The notes under the pieces are model-generated. The model made no database searches, was not told where the DNA came from, and was given only the letters and a program-made list of their open reading frames with translations. Positions 44,645 through 52,616 of a DNA stretch of 64,000 bases are shown one piece after another. The position numbers were made by a program, and so were the translations under genes. Numbering within the stretch: the first letter of the stretch is position 1; each line of letters begins with the position of its first letter. Location of the stretch: positions 186,001 to 250,000 of the forward strand of contig NZ_JADCNK010000003.1 in assembly GCF_014947265.1 (NCBI RefSeq). Direction: 5' to 3'. The stretch is from Pedobacter sp014947265. GTDB taxonomy: Bacteria > Bacteroidota > Bacteroidia > Sphingobacteriales > Sphingobacteriaceae.

Positions 44645-45790
44645 TTAAACGTTTTTTAATTTCTCAGCCGCTAAGGCAAGTGTAGCGTTTTCTTTAGCAA
44701 AGCAAAACCTGATAATTTTATGATCGGTTGCTTTTTGGTAAAATGCAGAAACCGGAATGGTGGCCACTCCAAATTCCTTAATCAGCCGCATACTAAAATC
44801 GGTGTCTTTTTCATCGCTAATGTCACTGTAGCTTGCGCATTGAAAATAAGAGCCGTTACACGGCAAAAGTTTAAAACGACTTTCGGCCAGAAGATTTCTG
44901 AAATAATTTCTCTTCTGTTGAAAGAAACTGCCTATTTCACTATAATTTTTTGGCTCTTTAATATATTCTGCAATAGCTTGCTGCATGGGACTATTAACGC
45001 TGAAAACATTAAATTGGTGTACCTTCCTAAATTCTTTGGTTAATGTCTCAGGTGCTAAACAATAGCCCAGCTTCCAGCCGGTAGCATGCAAAAGTTTGCC
45101 AAATGAAGCTACAATAAAACTTCTTTGCTTTAATTCCGGATAGAGCATTACACTTTGGTGCTTTTGTTCATCGTAAATTAAATGTTCATAAACTTCATCG
45201 CTCAAGATTAAAATGTCGGTACCTGTAATCAATTTAATAAGCGATTGCATATCATCTGATGATAAAATACTACCAGTTGGATTTTGTGGCGTATTTAAGA
45301 TGATCATTCTGGTTTTGGCTGTAAACAACTTCTTAACCATATCCCAGTCAATGGCATAAGCAGGTGGCGCAAGCTCGTAGGTTTTAACCAGGCCTCCTAA
45401 AAGTTTAACGGTAGGTGCGTAACTATCGTAAGCCGGTTCGAAAATAATAACTTCATCACCTGCATTGATAATGGCTGCTAATGCGGTAAAAATAGCTTGT
45501 GTTCCACCAGCTGTAACCGTAATTTCTGTTTCAGGATTATACTTGATGTGATATAGTTTTTCAACTTTCTCTGCAATGGTTTCTTTTAAAAAAGCAGAAC
45601 CCGGCATTGGTGCATATTGATTAAAACCATCTTTCATAGCTTTATTTACCAATTCAATTAGTTTTGGATCGCAGGCATAATCAGGAAATCCCTGAGAAAG
45701 ATTAATGGCATTGTGTTCTGTGGCAAGTTTACTCATCACCGAAAAAATGGTGGTACTTACGCCAGGAAGTTTAGATTGTATATGAAGCAT
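44645..45790 (-). CDS. Methionine aminotransferase (YbdL-like)
   Basis: The 381-residue class I/II aminotransferase starts LPGVSTTIFSVMSKLATEHN, which is typical of YbdL/KAT-like methionine or glutamine transaminases. Motifs are INLSQGFPDYACDPKLIELV, NQYAPMPGSAFLKE, PLP contact ILNTPQNPTGSILS, the SDEVYEHLIYD region, and the lysine in IVASFGKLLHATGWKLGYC. Biochemistry of this family: transfer of the amino group to 2-oxo-4-methylthiobutanoate, preferring glutamine as donor. The omega-amidase follows 20 bp downstream, which drives the reaction by removing ketoglutaramate. Confidence 0.92.
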   Translation of the reverse strand: MLHIQSKLPGVSTTIFSVMSKLATEHNAINLSQGFPDYACDPKLIELVNKAMKDGFNQYAPMPGSAFLKETIAEKVEKLYHIKYNPETEITVTAGGTQAIFTALAAIINAGDEVIIFEPAYDSYAPTVKLLGGLVKTYELAPPAYAIDWDMVKKLFTAKTRMIILNTPQNPTGSILSSDDMQSLIKLITGTDILILSDEVYEHLIYDEQKHQSVMLYPELKQRSFIVASFGKLLHATGWKLGYCLAPETLTKEFRKVHQFNVFSVNSPMQQAIAEYIKEPKNYSEIGSFFQQKRNYFRNLLAESRFKLLPCNGSYFQCASYSDISDEKDTDFSMRLIKEFGVATIPVSAFYQKATDHKIIRFCFAKENATLALAAEKLKNV

Positions 45791-46057
45791 CTTATAAGCG
45801 AAAATAGGAAAAAAAGCTTAAAGCGTAAAAAGCTATGCCAAAGGCCTTGCTCATGTTCCGTGCCATTGCGGTTGTGCATCAAGAAATAACTTTTAGCAAT
45901 CATTGAATCCTCTGGTTAATAACCATTTAATAAAAACAGCGGGTTATCAATGAATTTTAACCTGCATTTTGTATTATTTCAAATATAATGCTGCTTATTT
46001 AAAATTATTCCAAATAAACTCTTTTCTTTGCAATGAAATCTCAATGATCCATTAAAT

Positions 46058-47590
46058 ATGAAGTTTAAACACTTAACCGCTGCCTTTTTATTGGTAATAA
46101 GTGCATCTGCATTTGTTAATCCTAAAAAAGTCCTGAGAACATTTGTTTCCAATTATGAAAATGTATTGGGCACATCATTAGAATTAAAATTTAAAACAGT
46201 TAGCCAGGCCGATGCAGATTTAGCTGAAACGCGTGCATTAAATGAGATCGATAGGCTTGATGATATTTTAAGTGCATATAAAGCGAACAGCGAGTTTAGT
46301 AAATGGATGAGCAATGGTAAACAAACCACTAAAGTTTCGGCAGATTTGTTTGAGGTTCTAAAACAGTTTGAAAACTATAAAATATTAACCAATGGTGCAC
46401 TTGATGCATCAGCTAAAGTAATAGGAGATGTTTGGAAAAAGGCAGCTGCCGAAAACCATTTACCATCAGCTGCAGCATTACAAAATGCTCTTACCTTGGT
46501 TAAACAAAAACATTACATCTTAAATGAGCAGGATAAAACCGTAACGCGTTTAGATGATGTACCATTGGCATTAAATTCTTTTGCAAAAAGTTATATCATT
46601 AATAAAGCTGCCGAAAAAGCTGTTCAAAGCCCCGGAATTGAAAACGTGGTGGTGAATATTGGTGGCGATATGGTTATCAAAGGAAATCAGCCGGAAGCTA
46701 TTGAAATAGCAAACCCTAAAGCTGATGCTGAAAACGATGTTGCGTTAACAACCATTAAAGTATCGAATATGGCTGTGGCAACCAGTGGTAATTACCGCAG
46801 AGGTTTTAAGGTAAACGGCAAATGGTACTCGCATATTGTTGATCCTCGTACAGGAAAACCTGCTTCAGAAATAATTAGCGCAACGGTTATTGGCCCTGAT
46901 GCCAGTGAAGCAGGGGCTTTGGCTACTTCTTTTAATGTACTTTCCCTAGCCGAGATTGAAGCATTAACTTCAACAAGAAATGATATTGCATATTTGTTAA
47001 TCACGAAAGATGGCACAGAAATCAGAAGCAAAAAATGGGCTGATTACGAGGTTGCTTTAAATAAGCCAGTTGCTGTTTTAGAAAAAGTGAGCAAAGCTGA
47101 TAAACTTTGGAATCCTAAATATGAGTTGGTTGTAAATTTGGAAATTGCCAATATCGAATCTACTGATGGTAAACGTATTCGTCGCCCGTTTGTGGCCGTT
47201 TGGATAGAAGATGCCGCTAAAACACCTATGCGCAATCTGGCTATTTGGTATAATAAACCACGTTGGTTGCCTGATTTAAAATCGTGGAATCGTGCCAATG
47301 GCGATGAGTTTAAAAAAGGAGCAGAAGGAAAACTAAGCTCAACGAGTTCTGCTACACGCGGTCCTGGTAAATATAGCTTATCATGGGATGGGAAAGACGA
47401 TAGCGGGAAATTGGTTAAAGCAGGTAGTTACACCGTTTTTATTGAAGTAGCCCGCGAGCATGGAACCTACCAGGTAATTGCTCAGGAAATGAAATTTACC
47501 GGCTCAGCAAAAAAAATAGAATTAACGCCAAATACAGAACTAACCTCAGCATCTCTTGACTACAGAAAAATCGGAACCGCAAAAAAATAA
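46058..47590 (+). CDS. apbE: ApbE flavin transferase fused to DUF2271
   Basis: The 510-residue protein has a signal peptide (HLTAAFLLVISASAFV). The ApbE domain spans about residues 25-325: EIDRLDDILSAYKANSEFSK, YKILTNGALDASAKVIGDVW, the metal-binding VVVNIGGDMVIKG, and GKWYSHIVDPRTGKPASEII. From about 345 on, WNPKYELVVNLEIAN, RPFVAVWIEDAAKTPMRNLA and YTVFIEVAREHGTYQVIAQE are DUF2271. ApbE attaches FMN to a threonine or serine of extracellular electron-transfer proteins. The fusion and the overlapping PepSY-associated gene suggest a dedicated flavin-reductase module; a flavinylation target was not found in the window. Confidence 0.88.
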   Translation: MKFKHLTAAFLLVISASAFVNPKKVLRTFVSNYENVLGTSLELKFKTVSQADADLAETRALNEIDRLDDILSAYKANSEFSKWMSNGKQTTKVSADLFEVLKQFENYKILTNGALDASAKVIGDVWKKAAAENHLPSAAALQNALTLVKQKHYILNEQDKTVTRLDDVPLALNSFAKSYIINKAAEKAVQSPGIENVVVNIGGDMVIKGNQPEAIEIANPKADAENDVALTTIKVSNMAVATSGNYRRGFKVNGKWYSHIVDPRTGKPASEIISATVIGPDASEAGALATSFNVLSLAEIEALTSTRNDIAYLLITKDGTEIRSKKWADYEVALNKPVAVLEKVSKADKLWNPKYELVVNLEIANIESTDGKRIRRPFVAVWIEDAAKTPMRNLAIWYNKPRWLPDLKSWNRANGDEFKKGAEGKLSSTSSATRGPGKYSLSWDGKDDSGKLVKAGSYTVFIEVAREHGTYQVIAQEMKFTGSAKKIELTPNTELTSASLDYRKIGTAKK

Positions 47591-48245
47591 GATAACGGCT
47601 GCACCCGGTGGCCTCGGAAAAAAGCGGGTTAAAAATGATAGCGGAAAGGGCAAGGGTAAAAAGCGGTTAGCTGGTTTATCACGCTGGTTGCACATTTATT
47701 TATCGATGGTGAGTTTTACAATCCTGCTATTCTTTGCAGTATCAGGCTTAACCCTAAACCATGCAGATTGGTTTACTTCCGGTAAGGAAGTGGTTACCAA
47801 AGATTCTGGATCAGTAAACTTAAAGTGGGTAAACCAACCCGATACCAATAAGATCAATAAGTTACAGCTTGTTGAGTTTTTTAGGAGCAAACATGAGGTT
47901 AAAGGTGCATTGAGCGATTTCAGAATGGATGACAGAGAATTGAGCTTAACCTTTAGCGGACCTGGTTACCTGGCCGATTCTTTTATAGATCGCGAAACCG
48001 GGAAATACGAATTAACCACAACCAAGTTTGGTGCTGTAGCTGTGATTAACGATTTACACAAAGGAAGGGATTCTGGTAAGGCCTGGTCGTGGATTATCGA
48101 TATTTCGGCAGTGTTGATGACATTGGTGTCCATCTCCGGAATTATCTTAATCTGTTTTATTAAAAAGAAACGATTAAGCGGTTTCATCATCGCAGCAGTA
48201 GGTACAATTGTTTGCTATTTGATTTACAGGTTATTTGTACCATAG
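47556..48245 (+). CDS. PepSY-associated membrane protein (TTG start, overlaps apbE)
   Basis: The frame starts at TTG 47556, overlapping the apbE end by 35 nt. No ATG keeps the first helix, and the ATG at residue 51 falls inside it, so the true start may be elsewhere. The 229-residue protein has a basic N-terminus (KKRVKNDSGKGKGKKRL), then a helix (IYLSMVSFTILLFFAVSGL) with HIYLSMVSF, a soluble PepSY-like part (GKYELTTTKFGAVAVINDLH), a helix (WSWIIDISAVLMTLVSISGI) and a final hydrophobic helix. The layout is that of PepSY-associated TM proteins. With ApbE it probably forms a membrane electron-transfer unit. Confidence 0.85.
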   Translation: MTTEKSEPQKNKITAAPGGLGKKRVKNDSGKGKGKKRLAGLSRWLHIYLSMVSFTILLFFAVSGLTLNHADWFTSGKEVVTKDSGSVNLKWVNQPDTNKINKLQLVEFFRSKHEVKGALSDFRMDDRELSLTFSGPGYLADSFIDRETGKYELTTTKFGAVAVINDLHKGRDSGKAWSWIIDISAVLMTLVSISGIILICFIKKKRLSGFIIAAVGTIVCYLIYRLFVP

Positions 48246-48602
48246 TTTTGCCACCAAGAAACGGAGACCGTATCATATTTGTGATTCCATTCGAACTTGT
48301 CAGGTTGAGCTTATCGAAATGCTTTGCAAGGTATTTAAAGAGATTCTTCGACAGGCTAATATTGATAGACTCGAATAGAATGGTCGTCATTGCGAGGCAC
48401 GAAGCAATCTTAAAGCGCTCGCTACTAGCGATAGTTGTAAGATTGCTTTGTCGGCTGAAAAGGCCTCCTCGCAATGACGATTCCTGGCCGGCACATAGCA
48501 CTAAAAATCCTCTGTCACTAATATTCATCTTCTACTATAAATTAACCCTCAGGATGAGATTTTATATTTATGATACCCCCTTTGTGTCTTTGTAGTATAA
48601 TA
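48246..48602. other. Intergenic region with a CGTCATTGCGAG inverted repeat
   Basis: No gene is visible between apbE/PepSY and the exporter. TCGTCATTGCGAGG (48384-48397) pairs perfectly with CCTCGCAATGACGA (48467-48480). Inside, CGAAGCAATCTTA and TAAGATTGCTTTG form a second pair. This is the strongest member of the extragenic palindrome class in the window. Confidence 0.7.
48384..48480. repeat. 97-bp extragenic palindrome (CGTCATTGCGAG class)
   Basis: Perfect 14-bp terminal inverted repeats with an inner AAGCAATCTTA/TAAGATTGCTT pair. The same CGTCATTGCGAG or GTCATTTCGAG words occur near 40659 and 60012. It is probably a REP/BIME-type element dependent on a RAYT-like transposase elsewhere in the genome. 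Confidence 0.75.
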
Positions 48603-49829
48603 CTAGTGCGCTGCAACAGCAGCATCAGGCGATGCCTCCACTTCAGTTGTAATAAACCTTCTGCCAATCAATAAACAACACAAAGCAATAAAGGCCGCGG
48701 CAGTCATTACTAAAGGCATCGGTACAACCGAGTGTTCACTAAATAAACTTACCATAACCGAAGCCAAAGCACCCAATCCCATTTGTAAGGCACCCATTAA
48801 CGCCGATGCACTACCCGCATTTTTGGTAAATGGTGCGAGCGACAAGGCAGCAGCATTTGGATTTATTAAACCTAAGCAAGCCAAAAACAAGGCAATAAAG
48901 CCTATCGTAGAATATAAACCCAGCCAATTGTTTAACGCAAAAACCAAAAAGATTAAACTGAAAATACATTGAGCAATAAGTGCATAGGTGACAATCTTTT
49001 TACTGGTAAACCATCTAAGTAATAAGCTATTTACCTGACTTGATCCAATAAACGATACCGATAACAGGGCGAAAATCCATCCGTAGCCAGTCTTACTTAC
49101 TTCGTAAATTTTCATAAATACCTGAGGCGAGGACGATACGTAGGCGAATAATCCCGAAAAGGTAATTGAACTAATTAAAGCATAAGTATAAAATTGAGGT
49201 TCTTTTAAAACGGTAAAGAAATTGGTTAAAATTGGCTTTGGTTTTAAAGAGTAATTGGGATCAGGCTTATAACTTTCGGGCAGTTTGAAAATGGAAGCCA
49301 GGAGCATTAAAATCGCCATCAGTCCTAAAAACACAAATACATATTTCCAACCTAATGCAGCAATTAAGTAACCACCTGCAGTTGGGGCAAGCATGGGCGA
49401 AACCGCGATAACCAGCATTAAGGAAGCAAATACTTTCGGACTTTCCTCTACAGAGAACAAATCCCTAACCATTGCTACAGAAGCTACTGCAGTAGCGCAA
49501 CTCCCGATGGCCTGAACAAAACGTAAAACAATCAATTGATTTACATCAGTTACAGCCAAACATAAAAAAGAAGCAAAAATATATAGCGCTAAACCGAAAT
49601 ATAAAGGTTTTTTTCTTCCAAATTTGTCCAACAGTGGCCCATATAATAACTGGCCGGCAGAAATCCCGATAAAAAAACTCGAAAGTGAAAGGGCTACAGT
49701 TGATTCGTTACTTCTCAAATCCTTTGCAATATCAACAAAACCAGGAAGGTACATGTCGATGGAGAAAGGACCAAGCGCCGCCAGCGAACCTAAAATAAGT
49801 ATGAGATAGAAATGTTGTTTTTTAGCCAT
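48603..49829 (-). CDS. Bcr/CflA family multidrug efflux MFS transporter
   Basis: I prefer the ATG at 49829 (MAKKQHFYLILILGSLAALG), as the upstream residues look unrelated. The 408-residue protein has 12 membrane segments and the Bcr/CflA start GPFSIDMYLPGFVDIAKDL. The conserved loop GQLLYGPLLDKFGRKKPLYF marks the MFS signature, and RFVQAIGSCATAVASVAMVR is typical. Members export chloramphenicol, bicyclomycin or sulfonamides. It is monocistronic on the minus strand. Confidence 0.93.
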   Translation of the reverse strand: MAKKQHFYLILILGSLAALGPFSIDMYLPGFVDIAKDLRSNESTVALSLSSFFIGISAGQLLYGPLLDKFGRKKPLYFGLALYIFASFLCLAVTDVNQLIVLRFVQAIGSCATAVASVAMVRDLFSVEESPKVFASLMLVIAVSPMLAPTAGGYLIAALGWKYVFVFLGLMAILMLLASIFKLPESYKPDPNYSLKPKPILTNFFTVLKEPQFYTYALISSITFSGLFAYVSSSPQVFMKIYEVSKTGYGWIFALLSVSFIGSSQVNSLLLRWFTSKKIVTYALIAQCIFSLIFLVFALNNWLGLYSTIGFIALFLACLGLINPNAAALSLAPFTKNAGSASALMGALQMGLGALASVMVSLFSEHSVVPMPLVMTAAAFIALCCLLIGRRFITTEVEASPDAAVAAH

Positions 49830-50025
49830 GAAGATTACCGGATTTTGATGGCGCAAAGATTGGGAGATTTAAGTTGTTAACCTATTTTTACAGTCGAACG
49901 ATTGTAAAAATCAAATTTTTATATTGAACGATTGAAACAGGTGGCTACGTAATCTTTGTGCATCTGTGTTAAAAATATGATGATTGTTATACTAAATCTG
50001 CTATTTATTTATAGATTTATAGTCT

Positions 50026-50796
50026 ATGACTTTTAAGACAAAAGAAAGCCGTTTACTACTCATTCTGGGTAGCTTTTTCGTGGCAAACGCTATATTATCA
50101 GAGTTTATTGGAGTTAAGCTATTCAGTGTCGAAGAAACGCTGGGTTTTAAAAAGTTCGATATTAATTTACTGGGGGTTCCGCATCTTTCCTTTGTCATGT
50201 CGGCAGGGGTATTAACCTGGCCGATCATTTTCATCATGACGGATATTATAAATGAATATTTTGGTGTAAAGCAAGTCCGTTTTTTATCTATCCTCACTTC
50301 AATTTTAATCGCATTTGCCTTTCTGGTAGTTTGGGGCTCTATGCATTTAAGCGCTGCCGATTTTTGGGTACACCAAAAAATTAATGGTGAAGACTTAAAT
50401 ATGAACAATGCATTTGCAGGGATTTTTGGTCAGGGCATGTGGATTATTGTAGGTTCAATTACGGCTTTTATTATAGGACAGCTATCCGATGTTTTGATTT
50501 TTCACCGGATTAAAAAGATAACGGGCGAACGCGCGTTATGGCTGCGTGCTACGGGCTCAACGCTGGTATCGCAATTGATTGATAGTTTTGTGGTCATCTT
50601 TATTGCCTTTTATTTAAACCCTCAGTATCACTACAGCTGGCAAATGGTTGCCGCAATAGGTTTGGTGAATTATACTTATAAATTCGCGGTGGCTATTTTA
50701 ATGACACCAATTTTATATGGAGTACATGCCATTATTGATGGATACCTGGGTAAAGATCTTGCCCACAAACTAATTAAAATGGCGGGCAGAGGGTAA
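50026..50796 (+). CDS. yhhQ: Queuosine precursor transporter (YhhQ/VUT family)
   Basis: The 256-residue membrane protein has about six helices. The family motif is FVMSAGVLTWPIIFIMTDIINEYFG, in which T-D-I-I-N-E-Y-F-G is the usual TDxxxExYG signature. RATGSTLVSQLIDSFVVIFI is the second block. YhhQ imports preQ0/preQ1, precursors of tRNA queuosine. No preQ1 riboswitch was seen upstream. It lies 26 bp before the lipoprotein gene at 50823 on the same strand. Confidence 0.92.
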   Translation: MTFKTKESRLLLILGSFFVANAILSEFIGVKLFSVEETLGFKKFDINLLGVPHLSFVMSAGVLTWPIIFIMTDIINEYFGVKQVRFLSILTSILIAFAFLVVWGSMHLSAADFWVHQKINGEDLNMNNAFAGIFGQGMWIIVGSITAFIIGQLSDVLIFHRIKKITGERALWLRATGSTLVSQLIDSFVVIFIAFYLNPQYHYSWQMVAAIGLVNYTYKFAVAILMTPILYGVHAIIDGYLGKDLAHKLIKMAGRG

Positions 50797-50822
50797 TATT
50801 AAAATAACCAAATAATAAATTT

Positions 50823-51266
50823 ATGAGAAATATTTTAGTGCTACTCGTAATACTTTCACTATTTTCTTGTACTGGTATAAACGCAAATGATCAGGAGCTT
50901 AATATTCAGGGCACATGGCAGTTACTATCGGCTACAACCATCGAAAATGGAAAAAGTAAAACCACAGATTATTCGGGTAAACTGAAAATGATCAAGATCC
51001 TCAATCACAGCCATTTTGCATTTTTAAGGCACAGCCTTGATGTTAAAGATAGCACAAACTTTGATGCTGGTGGTGGAACTTTTGTTTTAGATAAAGATGA
51101 TTATACCGAGCATCTGGAATATTATAAGGATAAAAACTGGGAGGGTAAGACTTTTAAGTTCAAACTCACCATCCACAACGATACTTTGATTCAGAAAGGT
51201 GTAGAGGAGGTGGAAGCAGCAGGGGTAGACCGGGTGATTATTGAGAAATACATTAAGGTAAAGTAA
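50823..51266 (+). CDS. Lipocalin-like lipoprotein
   Basis: The 147-residue protein has a lipobox-like FSCTG near residue 17 after a hydrophobic stretch (ILVLLVILSLFSC). The mature part begins IQGTWQLLSATTIENGKSK and continues with alternating strands, typical of lipocalin-like small lipoproteins in Bacteroidota. No enzymatic motif is visible. It starts 26 bp after yhhQ and may be co-transcribed. Confidence 0.75.
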   Translation: MRNILVLLVILSLFSCTGINANDQELNIQGTWQLLSATTIENGKSKTTDYSGKLKMIKILNHSHFAFLRHSLDVKDSTNFDAGGGTFVLDKDDYTEHLEYYKDKNWEGKTFKFKLTIHNDTLIQKGVEEVEAAGVDRVIIEKYIKVK

Positions 51267-51361
51267 TAGATATTTTTTCACTTTGCATTTGTAAAAGTTT
51301 GAAGAGTAACATCAGAGCAATTTATCCAGGGAATAATTGTTGTTCTTAAATCTATCAATTC

Positions 51362-51393
51362 TTTGTTTTGTTTTAAAACATATTATATATTTG
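51362..51393 (+). promoter_or_regulatory. Bacteroidota-type promoter of the Panacea toxin-antitoxin operon
   Basis: TTTG at 51362-51365 is followed after 20 bp by TATATTTG at 51386-51393, matching the TTTG / TAnnTTTG consensus for sigma-ABfr. The start site expected a few bases downstream coincides with the ATG at 51398, so the antitoxin message should be leaderless. Inference from consensus only. Confidence 0.65.
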
Positions 51394-51397
51394 TAAT

Positions 51398-52195
51398 ATG
51401 GGAAACGAATTATCAAAAAAGCAAATTGGCGAGCGAATAGCTAACCTACGTTTAAGTAAAGGTTTATCGCAAGAAGATTTAGCAAAAAGTATTGCGATTT
51501 CAAGACCATCTTTAACCCAAATGGAGTTGGGAAATCGGGTTGTGAGTCTAAGTGAAATGCAAAAACTATCAATAGTTCTGGGTTTTTCTCTCGATGATTT
51601 TATGACCAAAGATTTTCTGGCCAATCAAAGCTTAACATTACCTGATGAAACAAATGAAGAGCTTATAGAAGAACGCATTTCTGTTCCAATTTTAAATATC
51701 AATAAGTTTAAAAACGTTTTGCTTTACATTTTAGAGCACTGCGCTGGCAAACCTAACGTTGGTGAAACCGTACTGTATAAACTCCTTTATTTTTCTGATT
51801 TTAATTATTACGAATTATATGAAGAGCATTTAACAGGTGCGAAGTATAAAAAGTTGCCGTATGGCCCTGTTCCCCAAAAGTTAGATGCGATTATCAATCA
51901 AATGATAGATGCGAATCAGCTTCAACGGATAAAAACAGAATTTAAAGGTTATCCACAAAAGCGCTATCTGCCACTCGAAAAAGCTGATTTAACCTTACTC
52001 AAGGCAAGCGAAAAAGATGTTATAGATAAAGTGATCGAACAAATGAGCGATTGGTCGGCTACCGCTATAAGTGATTATTCGCATAAAGATTTACCTTGGG
52101 AAGTTACAGAAGAAGGTAAGTATATTAGCTACGAACTCGCATTCTATAGAGAGTTGCCGTATTCTGTAAGGGTGTATGACGAAGATGATAATTAA
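51398..52195 (+). CDS. HTH-Panacea antitoxin
   Basis: The 265-residue protein has an N-terminal Cro/C1 helix-turn-helix (GERIANLRLSKGLSQEDLAK, then ISRPSLTQMELGNRVVSLSE). The larger C-terminal domain (LLYILEHCAGKPNVGETVLY, KLLYFSDFNYYELYEEHLTG, YKKLPYGPVPQKLDAIINQM) matches the Panacea/DUF4065 (SocA-like) domain. Panacea antitoxins neutralise diverse toxins. The HTH should make it autoregulatory. The toxin gene begins 3 nt after its stop. The start at 51398 is needed to keep the HTH complete. Confidence 0.9.
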   Translation: MGNELSKKQIGERIANLRLSKGLSQEDLAKSIAISRPSLTQMELGNRVVSLSEMQKLSIVLGFSLDDFMTKDFLANQSLTLPDETNEELIEERISVPILNINKFKNVLLYILEHCAGKPNVGETVLYKLLYFSDFNYYELYEEHLTGAKYKKLPYGPVPQKLDAIINQMIDANQLQRIKTEFKGYPQKRYLPLEKADLTLLKASEKDVIDKVIEQMSDWSATAISDYSHKDLPWEVTEEGKYISYELAFYRELPYSVRVYDEDDN

Positions 52196-52198
52196 TGT

Positions 52199-52543
52199 AT
52201 GCATTTCGATTCACTCACCGAATTTAATAGGGATTTGAAATTTCTATTAAAAAAGTATCGAACATTAAATGACGACTTGGAAATGGTAAAGACAATTATA
52301 AATGTTAGGCCAAGTCAACAGCCACCCTTTAGCTTTACAATAGATAACTTAGGTATTAGTACCTGTGTGATTAAAATAAAAAAGATGGCCTGCAAATCTT
52401 TAAAAGGCCGCGGGGTAAACTCTGGTTTGAGATTAATCTATGCTTATTTCGAAGAAGAAAAAAAGATAGTTTTTATTGAGCTTTATCATAAAAACGATAA
52501 GGAAAATGAAGACAGGCAACGTATTTTAGAAAATTTTAAGTAA
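52199..52543 (+). CDS. RelE/ParE-type toxin of the Panacea pair
   Basis: The 114-residue protein starts FNRDLKFLLKKYRTLNDDLE, the helical start of RelE/HigB-like toxins (FxxxLKxLxKKYPSLxxDL). It ends with GLRLIYAYFEEEKKIVFIEL and YHKNDKENEDRQRILENF, the strand-helix end with the RLIY..Y motif and a basic/acidic tail. RelE-type toxins cut mRNA at the ribosome; ParE poisons gyrase. It directly follows the Panacea antitoxin and is followed by a terminator, a complete two-gene module. Confidence 0.85.
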   Translation: MHFDSLTEFNRDLKFLLKKYRTLNDDLEMVKTIINVRPSQQPPFSFTIDNLGISTCVIKIKKMACKSLKGRGVNSGLRLIYAYFEEEKKIVFIELYHKNDKENEDRQRILENFK

Positions 52544-52547
52544 CGCA

Positions 52548-52572
52548 AAAGGCCGGACTCGCTCCGGCCTTT
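52548..52572. terminator. Bidirectional terminator between toxin and homoserine dehydrogenase
   Basis: AAAGGCCGGA and TCCGGCCTTT form a perfect 10-bp stem with loop CTCGC. It lies just after the toxin stop and before the converging hom gene, so it can serve both strands. Confidence 0.85.
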
Positions 52573-52616
52573 GTACTTAACAACAAAACAAATAAAAAAA
52601 TAACCTTAAAAATAAG

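Noticed and set aside
49857..50025. preQ1 riboswitch before yhhQ
   Set aside because: No H-type pseudoknot core or A-rich tail could be found in this short gap.
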